DNA of 64,000 nt from Sphingobacteriales bacterium (GCA_004144175.1 SEFT01000001.1:267265-331264); one strand, 5' to 3'. Positions 43,601-52,273 are shown, counted from the stretch's first letter. Numbers and translations are program-made. The notes: generated from the letters alone by a model not told the origin.

Positions 43601-46600
43601 GATGGTGGACTAGACAAACCTGCCCAGCGTTGGGGGGGTATTATGCGCCCGATAGACAATAGCGACTTTGAACAGTCGAACGTAGAGTTCGTAGAGTTTT
43701 GGGTAATGGATCCTTTCATCGGTGACGCAAATGCAGCAGGAGGGTCTCTCTACCTCAACCTTGGTAATGTGTCAGAAGATGTACTAAAGGACTCAAAAAA
43801 GTTCTTTGAGAATGGTGTTACCTATCCTAAGAATCCATCAAATCTGGACAAAAGCCGCTGGGGATATACACCTAAGTTTCAACAACAGATAACCCGTGCT
43901 TTTGATACAGACCCTGCATCCCGTACTACGCAGGACGTAGGTTATGACGGCCTGGATAACGGTGAAGAAAGTGAGTTCTTTAAAAACTTTGTTGAAATAG
44001 CGAGAAATAAGGTTACAGACCCTGTTGCCTTGCAGCGCATTCAGAATGACCCGGCCAATGACGACTATAGATACTTCCGCGATGCCCAGTATGAGGAAAG
44101 CCAGGTAGGCATACTTACGCGGTACAAAAACTTCAATGGGCCGCACGGCAATTCTCCCGTAACCAATGCCAACTCGGCTGTATCTAATGCGGGTACTACT
44201 GTGCCTGAGTCGGAAGACATTAACCGCGACAACACGCTTACAGAAACAGAAGATTATTATCAGTATCGTATCGACTTTACGCCTAACATGCAGGTAGGGC
44301 AAAACTACCTCATTAATAAATCTGAAGTTGATGTAAAGCTACCTAATGGTGCCAGGGACCGTGAGATTTGGTATCAGTTCAAAATACCTATACGTGAATA
44401 CAGTGGCAAGGTTGGTAACATATCCGATTTCCGTTCTATCCGCTTTATGCGTTTATTCCTGCACGGCTTTCAGGACAGCGTTATCATGCGTTTTGCACGC
44501 CTGGAGCTTGGCCGCAATAACTGGCGCCGTTATATGTTCTCGCTGCAGAATCCCGGCGAGAATATACCTGAAGAAGACCAGCAGAGCACAGAGTTTTCGG
44601 TGTCGTCGGTAAGCCTTGAAGAGAACAGTGGCAGGCAGCCTGTTAACTATGTGATACCGCCGGGCGTGAATCGTCAGGTTGCGCAAGTGTCAAACGCGCA
44701 AAGTGTTCAATTGAATGAACAGGCATTGTCGTTACAAGTATGTAACCTGAAAGATGGTGATGCCCGTGCTGTGTTCAAAGAGGTGAGTGTGGATATGCGC
44801 CAGTTCGGTGGTCTGCGGATGTTCATACACGCAGAGTCTCAGCCTAACCGGACGCCTATAAAGGATGGCGATATGCGTGCTATCATTCGTATAGGTAGCG
44901 ACTTTACAAATAACTACTACGAGTACCAGATGCCGCTTGCTATTACGCTACCTAATAGCAATCGTGATGAGCAGGTGTGGCCGGAGCAGAACCGACTTGA
45001 CCTTGTGTTGAATGACTTGGTTGCTGTTAAAACGCAACGCAATAGTCAGGGATTGCCCTCGTTCGTGCCGTATCAGTCGCAGGATAGTAAAGGAAATACC
45101 ATTATAGTGGTAGGTAATCCAAATATTGGAGATGCAAAAACGATCATGCTAGGTGTCACCAATCCTAAGAGATCAAATCGAAATCCCGGCGACGATGGCT
45201 TGCCCAAATGTGTAGAGGTATGGTTTAATGAAATGCGTATGACCGGCCTTAATGAGAAGCCAGGTTACGCCGCCGCTGGTAAGGTAAGTATCCAGTTTGC
45301 AGATTTGGCAAATGTGAACCTGAGCGGTAGTATGCATACACAGGGATACGGGAATATTGATCAGAAGCTGAACCAGCGTTTTCGCGACAATTTTTATCAG
45401 TATAATGCCTCGACCAATATAAATCTGGGCAAATTAACACCTAGAAAGTGGGGCTTGCAATTACCTTTGTTTCTGGGCTATTCTCAGAATACAAGCAACC
45501 CGCAGTACGACCCTTATGACCTCGACGTAAAATTCGAAGACAAACTGAACAGCGCACCGGACGCCATCAGGCGCGACTCTATTAAGAAGGCAGCACAGGA
45601 TTATACCTCAATCTCCAGCTTCAACTTATCGAACGTTCGTATTCTTGGTAACCCCGAAAAACAAAGCAAACCCAAAATATGGAGTGTTAAGAACTTTGAC
45701 GTGAGCTATGCCTATAACAAGCAGTTCAAACGTAACCCTATCGTTGAAAGTGATGAACTTGTAGATCAGAAAGTTGGGCTGGGCTATGCCTATGCTATCA
45801 AAGCTCGCCCGATAGAGCCCTTTAAAAAAGCTATCAAATCGCGTTCACGCTGGATGTCGCTTATCAAGGATATAAACCTGAATCCGGTACCGGCTAATAT
45901 ATCGTTCCGTACCGACCTAAATAGGATATTCAATGAGACGCAGGTACGCAACATAGGCGATGCAGCATTTAAGATACAGCCCACTTACTTCAAGAATTTC
46001 ACATGGGTACGTACTTATAATGTGCGTTGGGAGCTAACACGTTCGCTATCGTTCGACTACTCCGCTACTAACAACTCTCGTATCGATGAGCCATACGGTC
46101 GGATCAATACGCCTGAAAAACGTGACACATTATGGGAAAGAATTCAAACATTTGGCCGTAATACTTATTATACACAATCATTCAACGCTAGCTACAACTT
46201 ACCGCTGCAAAAGCTGCCAATCACCGACTGGACCAGTGTGCGCTTTCAGTATGGAGCAAACTACAGCTGGACCGCTGCATCGCGACTTGCGGCAGGTTTA
46301 GGTAATACGATAGGTAATACCCAAACTAAACAGATAAATGGCGAAATGAACTTTGCCCAGCTGTACCAGAAGAATCGATGGCTGCGCGCTGTTAACCAGC
46401 CACGCTCTTCGCTCGACAGGATGAGGGAGCAGCAGAAGAAAGAAGACGAAGCAAAACAAAAGTCAACATTACGCCCTTCTAAACCTGGTGAAGACAAAGC
46501 ATCGGCAGCAGGCGATAAGGCGATAGATCTGACGAAGGGCAAGGCGAGGAAAAATGATTCTACCAATATCGCAGAAAACACATCCAAGCTCACGAATGTG

Positions 46601-48157
46601 CAGCTAGACTCCGTTCGTAAGGCACAAAAGGCCGCAGAAGTAGCCAAGAAAGCCGCTGATAAGGCTAAACGTAAAAAGGACCGTATAGCTGCCCGCAATA
46701 AACGCCGTAATACTACACCTGAGGTTGGCACATGGGAGCGCTTCGGCGGCAGGATGCTTACAATGGTAAAACGTACCACATTAAACTATACGGAGAATTC
46801 AGGTACACTATTGCCGGGCTACATGGATAGTACGCGCATACTCGGTATCAATGACTACAGCGGTGCTCCCGGGTTCAACTTCATCTACGGTTATCAACCT
46901 GACCGCGCCTGGCTCGAAACACAGGCTTCAGCCAGCCGCTTAAGCCGCGATAGCTTATTCAATGCCCAGTTTCAGCAACAGTATTCTCAAAGCATCAATG
47001 CAAATGCTACGCTGGAGCCTATACAGGATTTCCGCATCGACGTAAGCCTGACGCAAACTTTCAGCAAAGCGTATAACGAACTATTTAAGGACACGTCGCT
47101 AGGGGGCAATGGTAGCTTTACGCATAATAACCCTTATGAAACAGGATCTTTCTCTGTGTCGTATATAGGCCTCAAAACCATGTTTAAGTCGTCGGGAGGT
47201 ATTAATTCCAGCGTTTATCAGGATTTCCTTCGCAATCGTGAGGTCGTTTCCAGCCGACTTGGCGCAAGTAACCCATACGCAGGTAATATACCCGACCCGA
47301 ACGATCCTGCTTATAAAAAAGGTTACAACCGCTATGCGCAGGATGTATTGGTGCCATCATTTCTGGCAGCATATACTGGTAAAAGTGCTAACGATGTAGC
47401 GATGATAGACAATAAGGCTACCCAGAATGTGCGCAGCAATCCGTTCCGCTACTTCTTGCCTATGCCTAACTGGCGTATTACTTATAATGGCCTTACTAAA
47501 ATACCCGCCGTTAGTAAGATTATGACCAACCTGGTAGTGAACCACGGATATACCGGTACGATGGCTATGAATAGCTTCGTTTCTACGCTTTTTTATCAGG
47601 ATATTTATAGCCTTGGGTTTCCATCGTTCCTCGACTCTAACTCGGGCAACTTTGTGCCATTCTTCCAGGTGCCGAATATCACTATATCAGAGCAGCTCAA
47701 TCCGCTACTTGGCTTTGACGCAGCCTTCCGCAACAGGCTAACAGGGCGATTTGAATTCCGTAAAACACGTACTGTAAGCCTGAGCCTGGTAGACTACCAG
47801 ATTAGTGAAACTAAGAGTACAGAATATGTGATAGGCGGCGGTTACCGCATCAGGGGGCTGATACTGCCGTTTGAGATATTTGGTGTACGCAAACTGAATA
47901 ATGATCTGAACGTAAGAGTGGACATTGGCCTGCGTGACGATAAGACCAGCAACAACTATCTGGCGCAAAATATTTCAGTAGATACCCGTGGGCAGAAGGT
48001 GATAACTATATCTCCCTCGGTGGACTACATCGTAAATGACAAGCTTACCATACGCGCTTTCTACGACAGGCGGCAAAGCATACCGTATGTTACCACATCT
48101 TACCCGATAACAACCACGCGGGCAGGTATTACATTAAGGTTCATATTTGCACAGTAA
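40694..48157 (+). CDS. sprA: T9SS outer-membrane translocon protein SprA (Sov)
   Basis: SprA is the very large outer-membrane barrel that forms the protein channel of the type IX secretion system. The 2487-residue length is within the family range. A signal peptide (LLLFITLVVAIANAAA) follows a TTG start at 40694, the only plausible start before it. SprA landmarks include GNVDVTFGGNWQHIQNPTLP, LNVLYQDPGGGEKRYIPEG, INVLDPEGSVYVDDFEGTRGSYD, and the final strands TTTRAGITLRFIFAQ with an aromatic-rich end. Residues ~1910-2010 form a lysine/alanine/arginine-rich low-complexity insertion (KKAADKAKRKKDRIAARNKRR) in parts, which is unusual for a barrel protein. It is probably co-transcribed with ruvA. 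The T9SS cargo proteins at 8.6 kb and 56-64 kb would pass through it. Confidence 0.96.
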   Translation: MKRTTNFGYKLLLFITLVVAIANAAAKGRADDYDFYEPEPQPDTPATNTVDTARKLRFPIYDNDGNPTTSSPTSIDLNDPSNVNRSVEYDPKENRYYFTEKMGDQFLRNPSYLTMDEYLKYQAQQDEQAYWKRRLDALTLFNKKPQLPTMYKEGVFNRIFGGDKISVRPQGNVDVTFGGNWQHIQNPTLPARQQRFGVFDFDMQMNVNLLATVGDKLKLNISNNTKATFDYQNVQKLEYTGKEDEIIKKIEAGSVSFPLNSSLISGVQSLFGLKTQLQFGKLWVTSVISQQRSKRNSLTIQGGSQTQQFAVKADEYEENRHFLLSQYFRNNYNNALKNYPIVASQVTINKIEVWITNRTGAVEGVRNVIGFIDLGENNPYRSTLAGASRPIINGLPDNRANQLYDRLLQDPTARLQSGVTTAAGRILGTNPTLEFSTATARKLNTTEFTFNPQLGYISLNTQLNPDDILAVAYRYTYNGRVFQVGEFSEDLPPSTSQNATSTSTDQKVLFLKLLKSTGANPQIPIWDLMMKNVYALGGLGVSKDEFRLNVLYQDPGGGEKRYIPEGPTAGVPLITLLNLDRLNYQNDPAPDGIFDFVEGITINTQQGKIIFPVLEPFGQDLQPTLGGSVQLERKYLYNILYDSTKTVARQFQQNNRYVIRGSYRSSSSSEIFLGGFNIPQGSVSVSAGGQRLAENVDYQIDYGLGRLKILNSGILNSGIPINVQYEDNATFGFQQQNFTGARFDYYLNNKMALGGTFMRLSERPFTQKTTFGEDPIKNTVLGLDANYQSETPGLTKLIDKLPLYSTTAPSFVSVSGEVAGLLPSHPRQINVLDPEGSVYVDDFEGTRGSYDLKFPAMAWTLASTPAGATDKNGNLLFKEATLVNDLEYGMNRAKLAWYFIEPQLIDQSGGVPEYVKKDPKQHYIRLVQQQEVFPQAQRGQLQSALSTLDLAFYPRERGPYNFDGIGLMPDGGLDKPAQRWGGIMRPIDNSDFEQSNVEFVEFWVMDPFIGDANAAGGSLYLNLGNVSEDVLKDSKKFFENGVTYPKNPSNLDKSRWGYTPKFQQQITRAFDTDPASRTTQDVGYDGLDNGEESEFFKNFVEIARNKVTDPVALQRIQNDPANDDYRYFRDAQYEESQVGILTRYKNFNGPHGNSPVTNANSAVSNAGTTVPESEDINRDNTLTETEDYYQYRIDFTPNMQVGQNYLINKSEVDVKLPNGARDREIWYQFKIPIREYSGKVGNISDFRSIRFMRLFLHGFQDSVIMRFARLELGRNNWRRYMFSLQNPGENIPEEDQQSTEFSVSSVSLEENSGRQPVNYVIPPGVNRQVAQVSNAQSVQLNEQALSLQVCNLKDGDARAVFKEVSVDMRQFGGLRMFIHAESQPNRTPIKDGDMRAIIRIGSDFTNNYYEYQMPLAITLPNSNRDEQVWPEQNRLDLVLNDLVAVKTQRNSQGLPSFVPYQSQDSKGNTIIVVGNPNIGDAKTIMLGVTNPKRSNRNPGDDGLPKCVEVWFNEMRMTGLNEKPGYAAAGKVSIQFADLANVNLSGSMHTQGYGNIDQKLNQRFRDNFYQYNASTNINLGKLTPRKWGLQLPLFLGYSQNTSNPQYDPYDLDVKFEDKLNSAPDAIRRDSIKKAAQDYTSISSFNLSNVRILGNPEKQSKPKIWSVKNFDVSYAYNKQFKRNPIVESDELVDQKVGLGYAYAIKARPIEPFKKAIKSRSRWMSLIKDINLNPVPANISFRTDLNRIFNETQVRNIGDAAFKIQPTYFKNFTWVRTYNVRWELTRSLSFDYSATNNSRIDEPYGRINTPEKRDTLWERIQTFGRNTYYTQSFNASYNLPLQKLPITDWTSVRFQYGANYSWTAASRLAAGLGNTIGNTQTKQINGEMNFAQLYQKNRWLRAVNQPRSSLDRMREQQKKEDEAKQKSTLRPSKPGEDKASAAGDKAIDLTKGKARKNDSTNIAENTSKLTNVQLDSVRKAQKAAEVAKKAADKAKRKKDRIAARNKRRNTTPEVGTWERFGGRMLTMVKRTTLNYTENSGTLLPGYMDSTRILGINDYSGAPGFNFIYGYQPDRAWLETQASASRLSRDSLFNAQFQQQYSQSINANATLEPIQDFRIDVSLTQTFSKAYNELFKDTSLGGNGSFTHNNPYETGSFSVSYIGLKTMFKSSGGINSSVYQDFLRNREVVSSRLGASNPYAGNIPDPNDPAYKKGYNRYAQDVLVPSFLAAYTGKSANDVAMIDNKATQNVRSNPFRYFLPMPNWRITYNGLTKIPAVSKIMTNLVVNHGYTGTMAMNSFVSTLFYQDIYSLGFPSFLDSNSGNFVPFFQVPNITISEQLNPLLGFDAAFRNRLTGRFEFRKTRTVSLSLVDYQISETKSTEYVIGGGYRIRGLILPFEIFGVRKLNNDLNVRVDIGLRDDKTSNNYLAQNISVDTRGQKVITISPSVDYIVNDKLTIRAFYDRRQSIPYVTTSYPITTTRAGITLRFIFAQ

Positions 48158-48194
48158 TAACAGTATGCCGGCAACTTCTTTGCCCCTTTCTTGT

Positions 48195-48202
48195 TATCTT
48201 TG
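48195..48202 (+). promoter_or_regulatory. candidate -7 box upstream of paaA
   Basis: TATCTTTG matches TAnnTTTG and lies 28 bases before the paaA ATG. A TTTG exists upstream but at too short a spacing, so only the -7 element is supported. Confidence 0.4.
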
Positions 48203-48229
48203 TAAATCATATTAAAACCATAGTTATCA

Positions 48230-49180
48230 ATGACTGTGCATTCGTTTCAGGAGCATTTCGACGAGAAAATAGATAACGAAGTTTCCATTGAGCCGCGCGA
48301 CTGGATGCCGGATGATTATCGCAAGACACTCATTCGCCAGATATCGCAGCATGCCCATAGCGAAATAGTAGGTATGTTGCCCGAAGGTAACTGGATAACC
48401 CGTGCCCCCAGCCTGCGCCGCAAAGCAGTATTGCTTGCCAAAGTGCAGGATGAAGGCGGTCATGGCCTATATCTTTACTCGGCTGCCGAAACACTAGGCA
48501 TCAGCCGCGACGAGATGCTGGATCAACTACATACCGGTAAAGCTAAATACTCTTCTATATTCAACTACCCAACTACTACATGGGCCGATATGGGTGCTAT
48601 CGGCTGGCTGGTGGATGGTGCAGCCATTATGAACCAAGTGCCGCTTTGCCGTACATCGTATGGTCCTTATGCGCGTGCCATGGTGCGCGTATGTAAGGAA
48701 GAAAGCTTCCATCAGCGCCAGGGATACGAAATAATGCTTCAGCTATCGAAAGGCACTGAAGTGCAAAAGAAGCTGGCACAGGATGCGCTCAACCGTTGGT
48801 GGTGGCCATCACTCATGATGTTTGGCCCGCCCGATGATGTAAGCCCTAATACAGAGCAAAGCATGAGATGGCGCATCAAGCGTTTTACTAACGACGAACT
48901 TCGTCAGAAGTTTGTAGACGTTACGGTAGAACAGGCAAGGATCATAGGCCTAACTGTTCCGGATCCGGACCTAAAATGGAATGAAGAAACTGGTCATTAC
49001 GACTTTGGTACACCTAACTGGGACGAATTCTGGAACGTGGTGAAAGGCAACGGCCCTTGCAATAAAGAGCGCCTGGAAACCCGTAAAAAAGCATGGGAAG
49101 AAGGTGCCTGGGTGCGGGAAGCAGCACTGGCCCATACCAAAAAGCGTAAAGAAAAAGCATCAAAAAAAGAAGCAGCATAA
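48230..49180 (+). CDS. paaA: 1,2-phenylacetyl-CoA epoxidase, subunit A (catalytic)
   Basis: PaaA is the diiron catalytic subunit of the monooxygenase that epoxidises the ring of phenylacetyl-CoA. The 316-residue ferritin-like protein carries the iron-ligand helices [38 protein letters not shown] (in parts: [12 protein letters not shown] with ExxH) and [15 protein letters not shown] (ExxH). [17 protein letters not shown] is a typical PaaA segment. The C terminus is a lysine-rich tail. It is the first gene of paaABCD; paaB follows after a 113-base gap that holds a repeat-rich dyad. Confidence 0.96.
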   Translation: MTVHSFQEHFDEKIDNEVSIEPRDWMPDDYRKTLIRQISQHAHSEIVGMLPEGNWITRAPSLRRKAVLLAKVQDEGGHGLYLYSAAETLGISRDEMLDQLHTGKAKYSSIFNYPTTTWADMGAIGWLVDGAAIMNQVPLCRTSYGPYARAMVRVCKEESFHQRQGYEIMLQLSKGTEVQKKLAQDALNRWWWPSLMMFGPPDDVSPNTEQSMRWRIKRFTNDELRQKFVDVTVEQARIIGLTVPDPDLKWNEETGHYDFGTPNWDEFWNVVKGNGPCNKERLETRKKAWEEGAWVREAALAHTKKRKEKASKKEAA

Positions 49181-49185
49181 TTTCG

Positions 49186-49288
49186 ATTAGCTGATTAGCT
49201 GATGTGATGATTAGCTGATTGACTACGGTCAATTTCTAAGCAACACCAAGAGCCATCAGCTAATTTGCTAATCATCAAATCAGCTAAT
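49186..49288. repeat. dyad built from ATTAGCTGAT words between paaA and paaB
   Basis: Arms 49194-49215 and 49267-49288 are inverted copies agreeing at 21 of 22 positions. The decamer ATTAGCTGAT occurs three times forward (49186, 49194, 49210) and twice inverted (49255, 49279). A second small hairpin, ATTGAC-TACG-GTCAAT (49218-49233), lies in the loop. The RNA would fold into a long stem between the paaA stop and the paaB start. No poly-T tail follows, so it is not an intrinsic terminator. Confidence 0.8.
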
Positions 49289-49293
49289 TACTA

Positions 49294-49590
49294 ATGGTAA
49301 CTGAGAATAAAAACGAATGGCCTTTGTGGGAAGTGTTTATCCGCAGTAAGGCAGGCCTTGATCATAAACATGCCGGCAGCCTCCATGCAGCCGATGCCGA
49401 AATGGCTATAGAGAATGCAAGGGATGTATACACCCGCCGTATGGAAGGTGTAAGCATATGGGTAGTAGAGAGCAACAATATCCATGCTTCTGACCCGGGT
49501 GAATCATCATCGATGTACGAACCGGCGACTGATAAAATATATCGCCACCCTACGTTTTACGACCTGCCGATAGAGCTGAAGCACATGTAG
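49294..49590 (+). CDS. paaB: 1,2-phenylacetyl-CoA epoxidase, subunit B
   Basis: PaaB is a small bridging subunit of the phenylacetyl-CoA epoxidase complex. The 98-residue protein has the conserved opening NEWPLWEVFIRSKAGLDHKHAGSLHAAD (in parts: WPLWEVFIRSK, LDHKHAGSLHAAD), then MAIENARDVYTRRMEGVSIWVV and a C terminus rich in acidic and tyrosine residues. Its length agrees with other PaaB proteins. Its ATG lies five bases after the right arm of the dyad, so RNA folding could influence its translation. Confidence 0.95.
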   Translation: MVTENKNEWPLWEVFIRSKAGLDHKHAGSLHAADAEMAIENARDVYTRRMEGVSIWVVESNNIHASDPGESSSMYEPATDKIYRHPTFYDLPIELKHM

Positions 49591-49629
49591 TCTGTTATCG
49601 CAGTTTTGTACTGCGTCAATACCTTTTCA

Positions 49630-50451
49630 ATGAACATCCAACGCTTACTATATACATTACAGATAGCAGATAATGCACTGATACTTGGACACCGCATCAG
49701 CGAATGGTGCGGGCACGGGCCGGTACTGGAGCAGGACATAGCCCTGACCAATACTGCGCTTGACCATCTTGGGCAGGCGCGCAGCCTGTACCAGTATGCG
49801 GCACAGCAGTTCAACGCACTGACAGCTGAGGAAAAAGCCGAGGTGTTTTCGTCGGCACAGCTACAGCAGGTTATCAGCTCGGGAGCAGCTATTGACGAAG
49901 ACGACCTGGCTTATCTGCGCGATGGCTGGGATTTCCGTAATGTACTGTTGGTAGAGCAGCCAAATAAAGACTGGGCATACACGGTGGCCCGTTCCTTCTT
50001 CTACGATACGTTTAGCTTCTTCTTCTATACAGCACTGCAAAAAAGCAGTGATGAACAATTAGCTGCTGTTGCTGAGAAATCGTTGAAGGAAGTGACCTAC
50101 CACCTGCGCTGGAGCAGTGAGTGGATTATACGCCTGGGCGACGGTACGGAAGAAAGCCACCGCCGTATGCAGGATGCCATTAACGACAGATGGGCTTATA
50201 TGGGCGAGTTGGTAAAGGTGGCGGCTTTAGACAAGCAAATGCTGGAAGCCGGCATTGGGGTAGACCTGGATGCCATTAAAGCGCAATACGAAGCGCGTGT
50301 GAAGATGGTATTGGACGAGGCTACACTAACTACGCCGCAAATAAACTGGATGCAGGAAGGTGGCAAAGAAGGTCGCCATACAGAGCACCTGGGCTATATA
50401 CTGGCCGAAATGCAGTTTATGCAGCGTGCCTACCCTAATATGGAGTGGTAG
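49630..50451 (+). CDS. paaC: 1,2-phenylacetyl-CoA epoxidase, subunit C (structural)
   Basis: PaaC is the structural partner of PaaA, with the same ferritin-like fold. I choose the ATG at 49630 (MNIQRLLYTLQIADNALILG), giving 273 residues; a few in-frame codons upstream do not resemble the family. Typical segments are LGHRISEWCGHGPVLEQDIALTN (in parts: HRISEWCGHGPVLE, DIALTNTALDHLGQAR), DWAYTVARSFFYD and KEVTYHLRWSSEWIIRLGDG. It follows paaB by 39 bases and precedes paaD by 18. Confidence 0.95.
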   Translation: MNIQRLLYTLQIADNALILGHRISEWCGHGPVLEQDIALTNTALDHLGQARSLYQYAAQQFNALTAEEKAEVFSSAQLQQVISSGAAIDEDDLAYLRDGWDFRNVLLVEQPNKDWAYTVARSFFYDTFSFFFYTALQKSSDEQLAAVAEKSLKEVTYHLRWSSEWIIRLGDGTEESHRRMQDAINDRWAYMGELVKVAALDKQMLEAGIGVDLDAIKAQYEARVKMVLDEATLTTPQINWMQEGGKEGRHTEHLGYILAEMQFMQRAYPNMEW

Positions 50452-50469
50452 AATAGTATCAGGAGAGAA

Positions 50470-50970
50470 ATGAGTAGTATTACTAAAGAGCAGGTGTATG
50501 AATGGTTATCGGGCGTTACAGACCCTGAGGTGCCTGTGCTTACTATCCTCGATCTAGGTATTGTTCGCGGTGTGAAGATGTCTGAAATAAATGGTAGCCC
50601 TTCTGCTACTGTTGTTATTACTCCCACCTATAGTGGTTGCCCGGCTATGGATGTTATAGGTATGAACATCCGCATGGCGCTCATTAGCAGGGGCATCCGC
50701 CATGTTAATATTGAGATGCAGCTAAGCCCTGCCTGGACCACCGACTGGATGACTGAAGATGGAAAGCGTAAGCTGAATGAATACGGCATTGCTCCGCCAT
50801 TAAGAAAAGCAGCTAACCCCCTCGGGCTTTTTGAGGAAGACAATATAGCCTGCCCGCGCTGCGGCTCTGAAGAAACCGAACTGGTTAGCCAATTCGGACC
50901 TACATCCTGCAAGTCTCTATACAAGTGTACTTCCTGCCACGAGCCATTTGAGCATTTCAAGTGCCACTAA
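50470..50970 (+). CDS. paaD: phenylacetate-CoA oxygenase maturation protein PaaD
   Basis: PaaD is needed for phenylacetyl-CoA oxygenase activity and is thought to help assemble its iron cofactor. The 166-residue protein has an N-terminal MIP18/DUF59 domain (VYEWLSGVTDPEVPVLTILDLGIVRGV in parts, TPTYSGCPAMDVIG with the active cysteine). A C-terminal zinc-ribbon-like part has cysteines in ACPRCGSEETELVS, SCKSLYKCTSCHEPFEHFKCH (in parts). It closes the paaABCD cluster. The NADPH-dependent reductase gene paaE, which usually follows, is absent here. Confidence 0.94.
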   Translation: MSSITKEQVYEWLSGVTDPEVPVLTILDLGIVRGVKMSEINGSPSATVVITPTYSGCPAMDVIGMNIRMALISRGIRHVNIEMQLSPAWTTDWMTEDGKRKLNEYGIAPPLRKAANPLGLFEEDNIACPRCGSEETELVSQFGPTSCKSLYKCTSCHEPFEHFKCH

Positions 50971-51007
50971 TTACTTTGTGTTATTTTAGCTCTATTACTA
51001 CTTGAAT

Positions 51008-51568
51008 ATGAGCGCTGATAACAAATACATTTTTACTTCAGAAAGGCTGGGTTTTCGAGAATGGTGCGATGATGATGCCGAAGCAATGACTGCCATCAAT
51101 ACCGATCCGGAGGTTATGGAGTTCTTTCCATCCACACAATCGTCCGACCATACCAAAGACTTTATAAAGCGCATGAAGGCCCAGTATCAGGATAAGGGTT
51201 ATTGCTACTTTGCCGTAGACCTGCTGGAAGCAGGTACCCTAATTGGCTTCATCGGTATATCTGAACAGAAATTTGAATCAGACTTTACGCCTTGCAATGA
51301 TATAGGCTGGAGGCTGAAACCATCAGAGTGGTATAAGGGTTATGCTACAGAGGGGGCTAAACGATGCCTGGAATATGCCTTTGACGCCTTGGAGATGGAG
51401 AAAATTTACTCAATAGCACCCGCTGTTAACAAGAGGTCAGAAGCTGTAATGTCTAAAATAGATATGCGGAAAGTAATGGAATTTAACCACCCATTACTGG
51501 CAGATAATAGACGCCTTGAAAGGTGTGTGTTGTACGAAATAGAGCGAGGAGTTACTCCTGTATCTTAA
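51008..51568 (+). CDS. GNAT family N-acetyltransferase
   Basis: The 186-residue acetyltransferase belongs to the RimJ/RimL-like GNAT branch that acetylates N-terminal or small-molecule amines with acetyl-CoA. It shows FTSERLGFREWCDDDAEAM at the start and VMEFFPSTQSS. The acetyl-CoA-binding region is GWRLKPSEWYKGYATEGAKRCLEYAF (in parts: EWYKGYATEGAKRCL, with the Q/RxxGxG/A-like loop), and the closing part is VNKRSEAVMSKIDMRKV. I start it at ATG 51008, though TTG two codons earlier is possible. Its 3' end overlaps the convergent rnc gene by 17 bases. The substrate is unknown. Confidence 0.88.
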   Translation: MSADNKYIFTSERLGFREWCDDDAEAMTAINTDPEVMEFFPSTQSSDHTKDFIKRMKAQYQDKGYCYFAVDLLEAGTLIGFIGISEQKFESDFTPCNDIGWRLKPSEWYKGYATEGAKRCLEYAFDALEMEKIYSIAPAVNKRSEAVMSKIDMRKVMEFNHPLLADNRRLERCVLYEIERGVTPVS

Positions 51569-52271
51569 GCTCTTGCAGCGCTTTATTGGCTGCTACCTGC
51601 CCAGCTTCTTTTTTATTGTATCCACTGCCGGTGGCAACTACCTTACCATCCAGTACTATCCCGATGGTAAATATCTTGCGCGCACCTTCGGTTTTTTCGT
51701 CTATCGTTTCAAACGACAGTGCGTGATTGTTCTTCTGTGCCCAGCTTAATAGTTGGTTCTTGTAGTTGGTATCGGTACTTTCCAGCAGGTCTATATCTAT
51801 GTATGGTTTGATGATCTGTTTCAGGATGAAACGCCTTGTTTTGGCAAATCCCTGGTCAAGGTACACCGCGCCTATCAAAGCTTCCAGCGCATTGCCAAAT
51901 ATATGGCTGCGGCTAAGTCCGCGGTCATTCTGATTGTATTGCACCAGCTTTTGCAGTCCCATGCGCAGCGCTACGTTATTAAGCGTTTCTCTACGTACTA
52001 TACGTGAGCGGAGCTCCGTAAGATAGCCTTCGGGTTGGTATGGATATTTTTTGAACAGGTATTCGGCGACAATAGAACCCAGGATTGCATCTCCCAGAAA
52101 CTCAAGGCGCTCGTTGTTATTGGCCAGTTCTTCTATCTTGGAACGGTGCATCAATGCCAACTGGTAGTATGGCAGGTGCTTGGGCGTATACCCTAAAAGA
52201 TGTTCGAGCTGTAGTAATAACTGCTTGTTGGGGTGGAAAAAGCGTATGAACCTGGATGTGAACCGCCGCAA
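51552..52271 (-). CDS. rnc: ribonuclease III
   Basis: RNase III cuts double-stranded RNA in rRNA and mRNA processing. The 239-residue protein has the catalytic signature ERLEFLGDAILGSIVAEYLF (written in parts: ERLEFLGDAILG, SIVAEYLF) near residue 57 and a second acidic site GNALEALIGAVYLD near residue 127. A C-terminal double-stranded RNA-binding domain (KNQLLSWAQKNNHALSFET, VATGSGYNKKEAGQVAANKALQEL in parts) completes it. It follows fabF by two bases as the third gene of acpP-fabF-rnc and ends within the 3' end of the convergent GNAT gene. Confidence 0.95.
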   Translation of the reverse strand: MRRFTSRFIRFFHPNKQLLLQLEHLLGYTPKHLPYYQLALMHRSKIEELANNNERLEFLGDAILGSIVAEYLFKKYPYQPEGYLTELRSRIVRRETLNNVALRMGLQKLVQYNQNDRGLSRSHIFGNALEALIGAVYLDQGFAKTRRFILKQIIKPYIDIDLLESTDTNYKNQLLSWAQKNNHALSFETIDEKTEGARKIFTIGIVLDGKVVATGSGYNKKEAGQVAANKALQELKIQE

Positions 52272-52273
52272 TG

